Shown piece after piece: positions 6,472-16,116 of a stretch of 64,000 nt of DNA. The notes below the pieces were generated by a model. It worked only from the letters and a program-made list of their open reading frames with translations. It was not told the origin of the DNA and did no database searches. The stretch is taken from contig CAIZWN010000035.1 in assembly GCA_903936705.1 (NCBI GenBank), positions 141,393 to 205,392 of the forward strand, read 5' to 3'. Position 1 is the first letter of the stretch. Each line of letters opens with the position of its first letter. The position numbers and the translations under genes are program-made. The stretch is from an uncultured Myxococcales bacterium (lineage in GTDB: Bacteria; Myxococcota_A; UBA9042; DTJE01).

Positions 6472-9326
6472 GAGGTCACCGCCTGCAAGACATCCGCGCA
6501 CCGGCCGCACAGGTCGGGCGTCGTTTCCGTCGATCCCACGTCCATAGCGTAGTTCCAGCATCGGCCACAACGGGTACCAGCGATTCGTTCGACGGACACG
6601 TCAGCAGGTCCATCCACGCCAGGCAAATCATCGGCACGTTTGACGCAAACCCTTGATACTACGAACAACTCCGGCAAGGCCGCCTCGAATCGGCGCAAGA
6701 CTGCGTCGAAAGTCCCGCCGGTCTTGACCGTCACGGTAACGAACGCCTCCAGTGGGTGGCCCAGCACCTTTGCAGCCCTCGCTTCCTCCAGTTTCTTCAG
6801 TACGACCGCGCGCACCTCGAGGAAGGAATCGATGTCACTTCGCAGATCCGGGTCATCCGGGAAATCGGTTGCCGCGGGGAAAGGCACCAGGAAGATCGAG
6901 TCCGGCGCGCCGTCCACCTTGTTAAGATGTGAATACGCCTCCTCGGCGGTAAACGACAGGATCGGCGCCATCAGCGACAACGTACCCTCAAGGATGCGTC
7001 GGACCGCGGTCTGGGCCGAACGCCGTTGCAGGCTGCCGGGTGCTGCGCAGTACAGGCGATCCTTGGTGACGTCCAGGTAGAACGCCGACAGATCGGTGAT
7101 GAATAGGTCCATCAACGCACGAACGGCGGCGTGGAATTCGTAATCGTCGTAAGCCTGCCGCACCCGTGCAACAACCTGGCTGAACCGCGCCAGCATCCAG
7201 CGATCGATGTCCAGCATCTGATCAACCGGCAGCGGGCCGGAGACCGGGTCCATGTCCGAGATCACGCCCAGCATGAACCGCCAAGTGTTGCGCACCTTCC
7301 GGTAGGCATCGACCAGGCGCTTGAGGATCTCGTCCGACAGACGGATGTCATCCCGGTAGTCCTCGGCCGCCGTCCACAGTCGCAGCAGTTCGGCGCCGTT
7401 CACGTCCATGATCTTCGCGGGATCGATGTAGTTGCCCTCTGACTTGGACAGCTTGCGGCCGGCGCCGTCCACGACGAAACCGTGTGTAAGCACGGCCTTG
7501 TATGGCGCCTGCCCACGCGTTCCAACCGAAGCCAGCAGCGATGACTGGAACCATCCGCGATGCTGGTCGCTGCCTTCCAGGTACAGATCCGTTCTGGGGT
7601 GAGGTTCGGCAAGGGTTGCAAGTCGCGCCTCGATCACGGCTGCGTACGACACTCCCGAATCGAACCATACGTCCAGGATGTCCTTGACCTTCTGCAGGTC
7701 GGTGGACCCGCACTTGCCGCACTTCCACCCATCCGGCAACAGTTCCGACAACGGCCGGTCAAACCAGGCGTCGGCCCCCTCGACCTCGAAGATTTTCGCG
7801 ACATGATCGATCAGCACCTGGGACGTCTCGACATGGCCGCACGAGTCGCAGGAAGTGCCTACGATCGGCACACCCCAGTGGCGCTGGCGGCTGATGCACC
7901 AGTCGGGACGAGACTTCAGCATGCCGCCGATGCGGTCGCGACCCCACGAGGGGATGAATTTCACGTCCTCGATCGCGGCATGCGCCCGCTGACGCATGGT
8001 CGCAGTACCACCGTCATCTGCCGCAAGCTGCGGCTGAAGCGGTCGATCAACCTGAATGAACCACTGCGGAGTCGCCCGGAATATCACGGGATTCTTGGAC
8101 CGCCAGCAGTGCGGGTACGAATGCGTGATCTTCACGGCGCCCAGCAGCGCCCCGTTCGCCTTCAGCAGCGCGATGACGTCGGCGTCGCAGTCGAAAACGT
8201 TACGACCAGCGAACTCGGGCACCTCGGACGTGAACCGCCCCTGGTGGTTGACTGGCGCGTAGGCAGGCAGGCCATAGCGCGCGCCCACAACAAAGTCATC
8301 CTCGCCGAAACCTGGCGCAGTGTGGACGCAGCCGGTACCCGAGTCCATCGTCACGTGTTCGCCGACGATCAGCAGGGATTCGCGGTCGATGAACGGGTGC
8401 CGACAGGCGGCACGATCAAGCGCGGACCCTGGGAACGTCGCGATAACCGTGCCTTCCGGGCGACCTATCGCCTTGTGAAACGCTGCAAGCAACGCCTCGG
8501 CCAGGACCCAGACATCACCATCGACGTCCTCGGCGACATAGGTCGCGTCGGGGTCGAACGCAATCGCCAGGTTCGACGGGATCGTCCACGGGGTTGTCGT
8601 CCAGATGATGACGCCGCCATCGCGACCGGCCAGCGCTGGCACCTTCTGGCCCACCGACGGCATGAACGGGAAGCGCACGTAGATCGAGGGCGACGTGGCA
8701 TCGCGATACTCGACCTCGGCGTCGGCCAGCGCCGTTTCGCAGACGTGGCACCACAACACCGGCTTGCGGCCCTGATAGGCAGCGCCAGCGCCCACGAAGC
8801 GCCCGAACTCGCGCAGGGTCAACGCCTCGTAATCATGGGACATTGTCAGGTACGGGTCGTCCCATGACGCGAACACGCCCAGGCGTTCGAACTCGGCCGC
8901 CTGTATGTCCACCCACTTGCGCGCGAAATCGCGACACTTGTGACGCAAGGCAGACGGATCACCACGCGCTGCTTCCCGACCGATCTCCTTTTCGACTGCG
9001 TGCTCGATGGGCAGGCCGTGGCAATCCCAGCCGGGCCTGAACTCGGTGGGCTGCCCCGACAGGTTGCGCATCTTCACCACGATGTCCTTCAGGACCTTGT
9101 TCAGGATGTGACCGTGGTGAATGTGACCGTTCGCATATGGAGGGCCGTCATGGAAACAGAATGGCGCACCACCCCTGTCCGCTGCGGCCTTCCGCATCCG
9201 CGGATATACCTGGCCCTTCTTCCAGAAGTCCAGGATCTGCATCTCCTTCTCGCGCAGGTTGGCCTTCATCGGAAACGACGTCACGGGAAGCCGCAACGTC
9301 GCCTTGTAATCGTTTTGATCCGCCAC
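6468..9326 (-). CDS. ileS: Isoleucyl-tRNA synthetase
   Basis: Charges tRNA-Ile with isoleucine in the cytoplasm; class I synthetase with editing domain. The 952-residue length fits bacterial IleS. Motifs seen in order: PYANGHIHHGHILNK (HIGH box HHGH, near residues 60-75), the WDCHGLPIEH segment, GRDRIGGMLKSRPDWCISRQRHWGVPI, a middle zinc-binding CDSCGH/CGKCGS region, DVWFDSG, the KMSKS equivalent GRKLSKSEGNYIDP, and a C-terminal zinc finger CGRCWNY...CGRC. GTG at 9326 is the likely start because GGAGG lies 6 bases upstream; the longer frame adds 16 residues without a ribosome-binding site. It is translationally coupled to lspA downstream. Confidence 0.98.
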   Translation of the reverse strand: MADQNDYKATLRLPVTSFPMKANLREKEMQILDFWKKGQVYPRMRKAAADRGGAPFCFHDGPPYANGHIHHGHILNKVLKDIVVKMRNLSGQPTEFRPGWDCHGLPIEHAVEKEIGREAARGDPSALRHKCRDFARKWVDIQAAEFERLGVFASWDDPYLTMSHDYEALTLREFGRFVGAGAAYQGRKPVLWCHVCETALADAEVEYRDATSPSIYVRFPFMPSVGQKVPALAGRDGGVIIWTTTPWTIPSNLAIAFDPDATYVAEDVDGDVWVLAEALLAAFHKAIGRPEGTVIATFPGSALDRAACRHPFIDRESLLIVGEHVTMDSGTGCVHTAPGFGEDDFVVGARYGLPAYAPVNHQGRFTSEVPEFAGRNVFDCDADVIALLKANGALLGAVKITHSYPHCWRSKNPVIFRATPQWFIQVDRPLQPQLAADDGGTATMRQRAHAAIEDVKFIPSWGRDRIGGMLKSRPDWCISRQRHWGVPIVGTSCDSCGHVETSQVLIDHVAKIFEVEGADAWFDRPLSELLPDGWKCGKCGSTDLQKVKDILDVWFDSGVSYAAVIEARLATLAEPHPRTDLYLEGSDQHRGWFQSSLLASVGTRGQAPYKAVLTHGFVVDGAGRKLSKSEGNYIDPAKIMDVNGAELLRLWTAAEDYRDDIRLSDEILKRLVDAYRKVRNTWRFMLGVISDMDPVSGPLPVDQMLDIDRWMLARFSQVVARVRQAYDDYEFHAAVRALMDLFITDLSAFYLDVTKDRLYCAAPGSLQRRSAQTAVRRILEGTLSLMAPILSFTAEEAYSHLNKVDGAPDSIFLVPFPAATDFPDDPDLRSDIDSFLEVRAVVLKKLEEARAAKVLGHPLEAFVTVTVKTGGTFDAVLRRFEAALPELFVVSRVCVKRADDLPGVDGPADVSVERIAGTRCGRCWNYAMDVGSTETTPDLCGRCADVLQAVTS

Positions 9327-9640
9327 CAATAGCCTCCAATTCCACAGGAAAACCCCGGGGATCGTGCCCCACAAGCGGACGAATCGTCAAGTGCTACGCG
9401 GGGATCCAAATTTCGCGCTAGATTGCGGTGCAACTCGATATCGTTGATGAATCGGCCAGTTTGGCCGCGTCACCTAGTTCTCAATAGCCAAGGTAGACTG
9501 ACGGCGCCGCCAGGACTATTGCTGCAATCTGTCGGAAATCCCGAATCTTGCAGGCTAAAATGCGCATGGCAATGAGAGATGCCGGCAGCATAGTGTGCCG
9601 TCTGGTCGCCCGTTTCCCGCGCCACGACCCTGGAACGGCC
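9327..9640. other. Intergenic region between divergent ileS and ECF sigma gene
   Basis: About 310 bp without a supportable gene. It should hold the ileS promoter on the minus strand (a TTGACG box lies near 9388-9393, but the paired -10 is poor) and, at its right edge, the promoter of the sigma-factor operon. I see no RNA gene, hairpin with U-tract, T-box-like element or repeat here. Confidence 0.5.
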
Positions 9641-9649
9641 TGCTATAAT
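9641..9649 (+). promoter_or_regulatory. Extended -10 promoter of the ECF sigma operon
   Basis: TGC-TATAAT is a perfect -10 hexamer with the TGN extension, which can work without a good -35; none is seen at 16-18 bp. It overlaps the first ATG of the long sigma-factor reading frame (9648), so that ATG would lie upstream of the transcript start. This argues for a start further downstream. Confidence 0.5.
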
Positions 9650-9719
9650 GTCCACCGCATTTACGAAGTTTGGGGCTCGGCCCCCTGGAGAACCATCGGT
9701 GCGATTCACCGCCCCACCC

Positions 9720-10376
9720 ATGGCGTTCATCATTATTTTGCTGGTGTTAAATCGAAACCGTTCGGGCGCCGTCTATAAGGAGGATCCGCGTTCCGACGAG
9801 GAGTTGTATCGCCGGTACGCGAAAGGGGATGGGCGGGCCTTCCGGGCACTGTTGAATCGCCACGGTGGGGCCGTCCACGGGTACCTGACGAAGTTCATCG
9901 GGGACGCCGAGATGGCGACTGATCTGACCCAGGACGTATTCATGAGGGTGATCTCGGCGGCCGAGGACTTTCGCGGCGAGGCCAGTTTCCGTACGTTCCT
10001 GTTCCGGGTAATGCGCAACGTCGCCACCGACTCGCTGCGGTCACGGATCCATCGGCCCGATGGCAACGCCTGTTCACTGGACGACCCGGGCCGGCCGGAC
10101 CAATCCGGTCCAGCCCTGGTGGAGAAAATGGCCGGATCGGTCGTGCCGGTGGACCACAAGACCTTCTCGGGCGAGCTGTCACAAGCCCTTGAGTCCGGGC
10201 TGGCCGGATTGCCGCCCGAGCAACGCGAGACGTTCCTGCTGCGCGAGGTGGAAGGCCTGCGATTCCCCGAGATCGCCACGATCCTGGGCGTGAACGAAAG
10301 CACGGTGAAGAGCCGGATGCTTTACGCGGTAAGAAGCCTGCGCCAGTCCTTGGCCGGCTTCGGGGGGCTGCCATGA
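9720..10376 (+). CDS. ECF (sigma-70 family) RNA polymerase sigma factor
   Basis: A protein of about 218 residues. Region 2 spans the SDEELYRRYAKGD to NVATDSLRSR stretch and includes the DLTQDVFMRV core-binding helix. Region 4 is the LPPEQRETFLLREVEGL segment plus the helix-turn-helix FPEIATILGVNESTVKSRM. No regions 1.1 or 3 are present, as expected for an extracytoplasmic-function sigma. The exact start is uncertain: ATG at 9720 is taken because the earlier ATG lies in the promoter, but AAGGAGG at 9777-9783 could serve the TTG at 9803. The last codons overlap the anti-sigma start (ATGA at 10373-10376), so the pair is coupled. It probably controls its own operon, including the VIT/vWA gene. 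Confidence 0.93.
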   Translation: MAFIIILLVLNRNRSGAVYKEDPRSDEELYRRYAKGDGRAFRALLNRHGGAVHGYLTKFIGDAEMATDLTQDVFMRVISAAEDFRGEASFRTFLFRVMRNVATDSLRSRIHRPDGNACSLDDPGRPDQSGPALVEKMAGSVVPVDHKTFSGELSQALESGLAGLPPEQRETFLLREVEGLRFPEIATILGVNESTVKSRMLYAVRSLRQSLAGFGGLP

Positions 10377-11518
10377 CAAACCAGCAGGCCCGCGACCGAC
10401 TGTTCGAATACGCGTACGGCGAGATGTCGCCGCAGGATGCCGTTGCGTTCGAGGCTGCCCTGCGCGAAGACCCCGATCTTCGGGCGGACCTTGATGCCGT
10501 ATCGGTAGTCCGTCGTGCGGCAGCCGGGTTGAAGGACCATGAACTCCCATTGGCGGCCCACAGGAACATCCTGGCGGCAGCACGGCGGGCGACGCGTCAA
10601 AGAGCCATGGCCCGACCGTGGGAGGCATTGCAGAGATTCCTCCTTTCCCCATCCTTCCTGGGGGCCACGGCGATTATTGCGGCTGTCGTGGTAGGCGCAC
10701 ACCTGATCCCGCTGCAGGAGATCGACGACCCGTGGACCCGCGCGGACCGTGAACAGAGGGCAGCGGCACTGGCTCCGGCAGAATCCGCCTTGATGGCTGC
10801 CGCATCTGTCGAGCCGGTCCCTGTGGCAGCGGCCCCTTCCCAACGCGCCCAGGAAGCCGGCGAAGCACTGGTGCAAGATGCCAGGGGCAGGGCTGGTGGC
10901 ACGACGGCGACGGCGACGGCGACCGCGGCTTCGACACCGGACCGTGTTCATGTTGAATCGCGCCAGGCACGAAAGGAACTGGTCGGCCAGGCGTCTGGAC
11001 AGGTCGCGGCAAAGCCAAGGGCCGCGAAAGGACCGGCATCGATTGCGCCGGCAGCCGCGTCGCTTCGGATGCTGTCTGACGAATCAATAGGCTTCGAAGC
11101 CGCCGGGTCAGGGTTCGTTCAGGAAGACGCAAAGCGATCGAAGGCTGAAGTTCGCCGGTTCGCGGCGCCTGCCGCCTCCCCTCCCATGCCCGAGCCGATG
11201 CCCGAGGCCGAACTTGCCAACGAGCCCCCAGCCCCCCCAGCCATGGCCAAGGTCGCCCGGAATGTACGGGCGGACGCAGCGGGCCTTCTGAAAGAGGCGC
11301 GAGACGAGCGTGCGGCGGGGCGCTTGCCCGATGCCCTGGCCTTGTGCCGCGCAGCGCTGGCGGCAGGGCCTTCCGATAATCTGCTGGCCGACATACTTGC
11401 CGAGGCGGCACAGCTTGCCCTGGCAATTTCCCGCCACGACGAGGCCGAGGGATACCTGACCCGCCTGGAACGCCTGCCCGGAGGCGCTGACAGGGCCGGG
11501 AAAATCCGCTTGAAGTAG
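10373..11518 (+). CDS. Putative transmembrane anti-sigma factor with TPR-like tail
   Basis: A protein of 381 residues whose start overlaps the ECF sigma stop, the usual place for its anti-sigma partner. The N-terminal 90 residues (RDRLFEYAYGEMSPQDAVAFEAALREDP) match the fold and spacing of anti-sigma domains that begin with a YxxGELs/P-type segment, but no HxxxCxxC zinc motif is present. One transmembrane helix follows (about residues 95-113, FLGATAIIAAVVVGAHL). The periplasmic half is Ala/Pro-rich low complexity, ending in a helical, TPR-like stretch (AGLLKEARDERAAGRLPDALALCRAALAAG). It is expected to hold the sigma factor at the membrane and release it on an envelope signal. Confidence 0.75.
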   Translation: MTNQQARDRLFEYAYGEMSPQDAVAFEAALREDPDLRADLDAVSVVRRAAAGLKDHELPLAAHRNILAAARRATRQRAMARPWEALQRFLLSPSFLGATAIIAAVVVGAHLIPLQEIDDPWTRADREQRAAALAPAESALMAAASVEPVPVAAAPSQRAQEAGEALVQDARGRAGGTTATATATAASTPDRVHVESRQARKELVGQASGQVAAKPRAAKGPASIAPAAASLRMLSDESIGFEAAGSGFVQEDAKRSKAEVRRFAAPAASPPMPEPMPEAELANEPPAPPAMAKVARNVRADAAGLLKEARDERAAGRLPDALALCRAALAAGPSDNLLADILAEAAQLALAISRHDEAEGYLTRLERLPGGADRAGKIRLK

Positions 11519-11599
11519 ATTTATTTTCTCCCCGTAAATCGATTTGGTTTGGCCTCCGTCTAATGGTGGGTCGTTCTCACTGAAAGACAGGAGGTTCTT

Positions 11600-14293
11600 A
11601 TGAACGCCACGACCAGGCAGAACCCAGTTCGATGCGCACCTCGCCTTTCCGCCAGCCGGCTTTTCGTCCTTGCCGGCACCACCATCGCCACGGCACTGAT
11701 CCTTCTTGCTTCGCGCGCTGCACCAGCCGTTCAGGCGGCCCAATCGACTCCGGGAACCGGCGCCCTTGTCGGTCGCGACGAATCGGGGCACACGATCGAC
11801 TTCCCTCTGAAGCACACCGACGTGCAGATCGATGTCTCGGGTTTCCTGGCTCGCGCCCAGGTCACGCAGGAATTCACCAATCCCTATAACCGACGGATCG
11901 AGGCCGTGTACGTCTTTCCGCTTCCCGAAAACGCGGCGGTGGACGACATGGTCATGAAGGTCGGGACACGAACCATCCGCGGCGTCATCCGCGAGCGTGG
12001 AGAGGCGCGGCAGGTCTACGAGCAGGCCCGAGCCAACGGCCAGACCGCCGCCCTGCTGGAGCAGGAACGCCCGAACATCTTCACGCAGTCGGTAGCCAAC
12101 CTGCTGCCAGGCGACGACGTGAAGATCACCCTGACCTACGTGCAGACAATCAAGTACGAGGCCGGGACACTGTCACTGTCGTTCCCGATGGTCGTGGGCC
12201 CGCGCTATATTCCGGGCCACGTGACCACGCCTGACGGTGACGCGATCCCGGTCGATGATCGGGCCTCGGTCGTTCCCGACGCCGACTGCATCACCCCGCC
12301 GGTCCTGCGCCCCGGTACGCGATCGGGCCATGACGTCTCGCTGTCGGTCCACCTGGATGCCGGCGTGCCATACACCGATCTGCGATCAAAGTCCCACGAA
12401 ATCCAGGACCGGCGCATCGGGCCGAACGAGGCCGAGGTCCGCCTGGCCGCGAGCGACGGCATCCCGAACCGTGACTTCGTCCTCCAGTGGGACGTGCGCC
12501 CGGACCATGTTGCTGCAGGCGTTCTGGCCCACCGTACCCAGGCCGACGGCTTCGTGACGCTGATGCTGGTCCCATCGCCCTCCCCGCGCGATGCCGACGT
12601 CACCCCCAAGGAAGTGGTCTTTGTGCTGGACTGCTCGGGCTCGATGTCCGGCGCCCCAATCGAAGCCGCAAAGTCCCTGGTTCGCCACGCGCTGGGCAAC
12701 CTGAACCGGGACGACACATTCAAGATCCTGTCGTTCTCGATGTCGGCATCCGGCCTGTCGCCGAACGCACTGCGAAACACCCCCGAAAACATCGCGCGCG
12801 GCCTGGCCTATCTGAACGGGCTCCAGGGCGAGGGTGGCACCGAGATGATCACCGGCGTTCGGGCGGCGCTGTCGGGCGGTGGAGATCCGCGACGCCTGCG
12901 CGTGGTGCTGTTCCTGACCGACGGGTATATCGGCAACGAGACCGAGATCCTGTCGGCCGTACGTGACCACGTAGGCGACACGCGGCTGTATTCGCTGGGC
13001 GTCGGCACTGCAGTAAACCGCTACCTGCTGGAAAACCTGGCCCAGGAGGGTCGCGGCCAGGTCCTGTACATCCAGCCCGGCGAGAATCCGACCGCGGCCG
13101 TAGCCAGGTTCTACGACCAGGTCCGTAGCCCCGTCCTGACCAACATCGCAATCGACTGGAACGGACTCGAGGTCCAGCAGGCGTACCCGGCCAATCCAAC
13201 GGACCTGTTTGCCGGCCACCCGCTGCAGGTAACAGCGCGCTACCATGCCGCCGGCGATGCAACCATCCACGTGACAGGTCGCATCGCGGGTGAACGCGTT
13301 TCGATCCCGGTTCAGGTGTCGCTGCCTGCCCGCGAGACCAGGAACCCGGCACTGAAAAGCCTGTGGGCGCGCCAGGCCATCGACGAGCTGATGCGCAAGA
13401 TGCTGCAAGGGGAAATCCCCGAGATCGTCAAGGAGATCATTCGCATCTCGGTCGCGAACCGCGTGATGTCACGCTACACAGCCTTCGTGGCAGTAGAGGA
13501 AAAGACTCGGACCGACGAGAAGGGCGCCCCGACAAGAATCGAGGTACCGGTCGAGATGCCAAAGGACGTTTCCTTCGAAGGTGTTTTCGGCGAGGACTCC
13601 GTCGAGGTGGGCCTGGCGGCCCCGCAGGCGGCCGCGATGATGGCCACAGCCAAGGCCAAGCGCAGCATACGGTCGTTTGGTTTCAGCGCATCGGCCCCGC
13701 CGGCCCCTGCATCCGCCGCGGCCACCTATGCCGGTTCGTTCGCGGTGTCCGGCAGGAACGCGGGCGCAGCCGCTTCCGGCGCAACCAGATCGGCGCAATC
13801 CTCGGGATACGGTGGAGGAAGCGCTGTCGGCAGCCTGGCCGATGGGCAGGTCGCCAGGATGAAGGATTCCGGTACCTCTTCGTCGGCGATGGCTGATGCC
13901 GAGGGGACAAGCCACAAGGAACCAGGTCTGCGCCCCCTGGCAGGCGACAACAGGCCCGTGGCCGTTGAAAAAAAGGAATCGTCCGACACAAAAGCCGGAC
14001 CCACGGTCGAAGTCCGAGTGTCAAAGGGCATTGCCGGACCTGCGATGCACGCCTTCAAGTCCAGGGTTTGGGTCACGATGAAGGCGCTTGCAGCCAACCT
14101 GGCCGGGATCACGACAACCTTGCGCGTAGCCGCAGACAACCAGGGACGACTGCGCGTGACAGCAATAGAGGGCCTTGACCGCGAACCCGCCAAGCGTGAC
14201 CGGATCCGCAGGGCACTGCAGGCCCTGAACCTGTGGCAGCCCTCGGCGGCAGCCGGCGCGACTGGCACCGCGGAACTGGTCGTTGCTTTCTGA
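11600..14293 (+). CDS. Secreted VIT and von Willebrand factor A domain protein
   Basis: An 897-residue protein with an N-terminal signal or anchor segment (FVLAGTTIATALILLASRAAPAVQAA). Residues ~60-190 form a VIT domain (QEFTNPYNRRIEAVYVFPLPENAAVDDM). Residues ~335-510 form a vWA domain with the MIDAS start VVFVLDCSGSM and LFLTDGY. A C-terminal Ala/Ser/Gly-rich region follows. VIT-vWA proteins act in metal-dependent protein interactions at the cell envelope; related ones are called marine proteobacterial sortase targets, but I see no LPxTG-type sorting signal at the end. AGGAGG lies 6 bases before the ATG. Position 81 bp behind the sigma/anti-sigma pair suggests that it is the main regulated output. 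Confidence 0.9.
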   Translation: MNATTRQNPVRCAPRLSASRLFVLAGTTIATALILLASRAAPAVQAAQSTPGTGALVGRDESGHTIDFPLKHTDVQIDVSGFLARAQVTQEFTNPYNRRIEAVYVFPLPENAAVDDMVMKVGTRTIRGVIRERGEARQVYEQARANGQTAALLEQERPNIFTQSVANLLPGDDVKITLTYVQTIKYEAGTLSLSFPMVVGPRYIPGHVTTPDGDAIPVDDRASVVPDADCITPPVLRPGTRSGHDVSLSVHLDAGVPYTDLRSKSHEIQDRRIGPNEAEVRLAASDGIPNRDFVLQWDVRPDHVAAGVLAHRTQADGFVTLMLVPSPSPRDADVTPKEVVFVLDCSGSMSGAPIEAAKSLVRHALGNLNRDDTFKILSFSMSASGLSPNALRNTPENIARGLAYLNGLQGEGGTEMITGVRAALSGGGDPRRLRVVLFLTDGYIGNETEILSAVRDHVGDTRLYSLGVGTAVNRYLLENLAQEGRGQVLYIQPGENPTAAVARFYDQVRSPVLTNIAIDWNGLEVQQAYPANPTDLFAGHPLQVTARYHAAGDATIHVTGRIAGERVSIPVQVSLPARETRNPALKSLWARQAIDELMRKMLQGEIPEIVKEIIRISVANRVMSRYTAFVAVEEKTRTDEKGAPTRIEVPVEMPKDVSFEGVFGEDSVEVGLAAPQAAAMMATAKAKRSIRSFGFSASAPPAPASAAATYAGSFAVSGRNAGAAASGATRSAQSSGYGGGSAVGSLADGQVARMKDSGTSSSAMADAEGTSHKEPGLRPLAGDNRPVAVEKKESSDTKAGPTVEVRVSKGIAGPAMHAFKSRVWVTMKALAANLAGITTTLRVAADNQGRLRVTAIEGLDREPAKRDRIRRALQALNLWQPSAAAGATGTAELVVAF

Positions 14294-14423
14294 ATCCTCA
14301 AGATCCTGCAGGTAACTTGAAGCACATCGACGAAGCCGATGTTCAGCAGACTGCGCTGCCGACCTCTTCAATCCGCAATCGATCGCATGACGTTACCTGT
14401 ACTTTCCTGGCCACGATCACGCG

Positions 14424-15602
14424 CTATTCAGCCTGGTGCAGGACCGGATCGACAGCCAACTCCGTGTCCGGACGCAAGGCCCGCAGAAACCGCTCGCACG
14501 GCAGGCAGCGGATCCCGTCGAGGTCAAGCGACTCGGTCCCGCGGTACAGCAGAATCTGCGTAGACGTCGGGTAGTCTTCGCGAAATGCACGCAGCCCTCG
14601 CAAGTCCTCGGGCCGAACCCGGGTCGTGTTCTTCACCTCGATCGCGCAAAACGTCAAAGGCCCGTACACAACGAAGTCCACTTCATTGCCCGAGGCGGTC
14701 CTCCAGAACGAGAGGGTGTCGTCCCCCCCACGATAGGCACACCAGGCGCGCAGATGCTGCGCAACCAAACCTTCCAGGGCTGGACCCTCCACATCGCCGG
14801 GTCGATCCAGAGGGCCGGTTCTACGCAGACTGCGATACACGCCAGCATCGAACAGGAAAAACTTCGGATGGCTGGACAGTACCCGGCGAGCCTGGCGCGA
14901 GAACACAGGTACCAGCCAGGCAAGCAAGAGATCCTCCAGGACCCCGAGGTAGCCCTCGACCACCTTGCGTTCGACCTGGCACTCCCGAGCAACGTTCGCC
15001 ACGTTCAGGACCCCGCCGTGCGAGAAGGCCACGGCCTCCAGGAAACGCGCGAAGCCGCCCAGATTACGGACCAGGCCTTCCGTCTGGACCTCCTCCCTCA
15101 AGTACAGTGCGACATATCCCCTCAGCACCTCGGCGGGCGCTCCGGACCCGACCACCAATGGCACCAGCCCAAATTGGAGAGCCTCGTCCAGCCGGAAGCT
15201 TTCACCGAGTTCCGCTGCGACAAACGGGTGCGCCGTGCGCAGCACCGCCCGACCCCCCAGCAGGTTTACACCCGACCGCTTCAACTTGCGGGCGCTGGAC
15301 CCGGTCAGGATGAACCGCCGGGTGGGCGCCTCCTCAATAAGCAAGTGGACCGTTGACAGCACCGCAGGGACCCGCTGGACTTCGTCCACGATTATCGTGG
15401 CGTCAAGGGGGCTGGCCCGGACAACCTCGGCCAGGTGTTCGGGCCGCGCCTGGTATGTCCGCCAGGTCTCCTCGTCCAGAAAATCGACCCTCAACGCCTC
15501 CGGGAAGGCCCGGCGCAACCACGACGACTTGCCTGTGCCGCGGGGGCCGAACAGGAAAAAATTGGAGGAAGGTGCCTGGAGAAATCTAGGGACAAATTCC
15601 AT
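14424..15602 (-). CDS. AAA-family ATPase with DUF4143
   Basis: A 392-residue protein. The P-loop GPRGTGKS lies at residues 19-26, Walker B TIIVDEVQ at about 75-82, and sensor-like FILTGSSARKLK near 105. This is followed by a DUF4143-type C-terminal half with a winged helix and nuclease-like segment (SFWRTASGNEVDFVV...AIEVKNTTRV), which is the conserved E-V-D/E-V-K pattern of restriction-like folds. Such proteins are widespread, variable, and often near mobile DNA; their role is unclear. The ATG at 15602 is used, since the longer frame starts in untranslated sequence near the tRNAs. It lies 122 bp behind the tRNA cluster on the same strand and might be read from the same transcript. Confidence 0.85.
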   Translation of the reverse strand: MEFVPRFLQAPSSNFFLFGPRGTGKSSWLRRAFPEALRVDFLDEETWRTYQARPEHLAEVVRASPLDATIIVDEVQRVPAVLSTVHLLIEEAPTRRFILTGSSARKLKRSGVNLLGGRAVLRTAHPFVAAELGESFRLDEALQFGLVPLVVGSGAPAEVLRGYVALYLREEVQTEGLVRNLGGFARFLEAVAFSHGGVLNVANVARECQVERKVVEGYLGVLEDLLLAWLVPVFSRQARRVLSSHPKFFLFDAGVYRSLRRTGPLDRPGDVEGPALEGLVAQHLRAWCAYRGGDDTLSFWRTASGNEVDFVVYGPLTFCAIEVKNTTRVRPEDLRGLRAFREDYPTSTQILLYRGTESLDLDGIRCLPCERFLRALRPDTELAVDPVLHQAE

Positions 15603-15724
15603 TTCTGGTCCAAAAAAGGAAACTTGCGACCCAAATATAGCGCATCTCGGCGGAAACGCAACGACGACCAAGCGCTTCAACAAACCAACAGGCAACTGGC
15701 CGTTTGTCTATGAAAAACGTGAGG

Positions 15725-15797
15725 CGCGCCCGGAGGGACTCGAACCCCCAACCGTCGGATCCGAAGTCCGATGCTCTGTCCATTGAGCCACGGGCGC
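15725..15797 (-). tRNA. tRNA-Arg (anticodon UCG)
   Basis: The cloverleaf is readable on the minus strand. The acceptor GCGCCCG pairs with CGGGCGC, the anticodon stem TCGGA/TCCGA encloses loop CTTCGGA, and the T-loop is TTCGAGT. The anticodon TCG reads CGA. No CCA is encoded after the discriminator G. It is the third gene of a three-tRNA cluster. Confidence 0.93.
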
Positions 15798-15849
15798 CGG
15801 GTACAAAGGGACATCAAGGCGGTGGGCCGGGACGCCGAAGCCCCGGAAC

Positions 15850-15925
15850 TGGGGTGCCTGGAGGGATTTGAACCCACGACCACTGGAGCCACAATCCAGC
15901 GCTCTACCCCTGAGCTACAGGCACC
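15850..15925 (-). tRNA. tRNA-His (anticodon GUG)
   Basis: On the minus strand the gene starts with an encoded extra G (-1) facing the C73 discriminator, the hallmark of tRNA-His. The anticodon loop is TTGTGGC within stem CTGGA/TCCAG, and the T-loop is TTCAAAT. A CCA end is encoded (15850-15852), unlike the two neighbouring tRNA-Arg genes. One T-T mismatch is seen in the T-stem. Confidence 0.94.
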
Positions 15926-15977
15926 ATTGAAGGGTGATCACCCCCACCCCGGCTAAAAAGCAGGGCGGAATAACGGG

Positions 15978-16052
15978 TACGCCTGAGAGGATTCGAACCT
16001 CCGACCGGCGGATTAGAAGTCCGCTGCTCTGTCCTGGCTGAGCTACAGGCGC
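15978..16052 (-). tRNA. tRNA-Arg (anticodon UCU)
   Basis: Minus-strand cloverleaf. The acceptor GCGCCTG pairs with CAGGCGT (closing G-U pair), the anticodon stem GCGGA/TCCGC encloses loop CTTCTAA, and the T-loop is TTCGAAT with stem GGAGG/CCTCT. The discriminator is A and CCA is not encoded. It is the first gene of the cluster, about 60 bp from the predicted transcript start. Confidence 0.94.
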
Positions 16053-16116
16053 GCAGAGAACGTCCGCCAAACCGGCGACCACCAACCTCGTGTCCAAAGA
16101 ACAAAAAAGCGAAGGG

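Noticed and set aside
9470..9733. An 87-codon minus-strand frame between ileS and the sigma gene
   Set aside because: No ribosome-binding site or recognisable motif, and it crosses the sigma-operon promoter.
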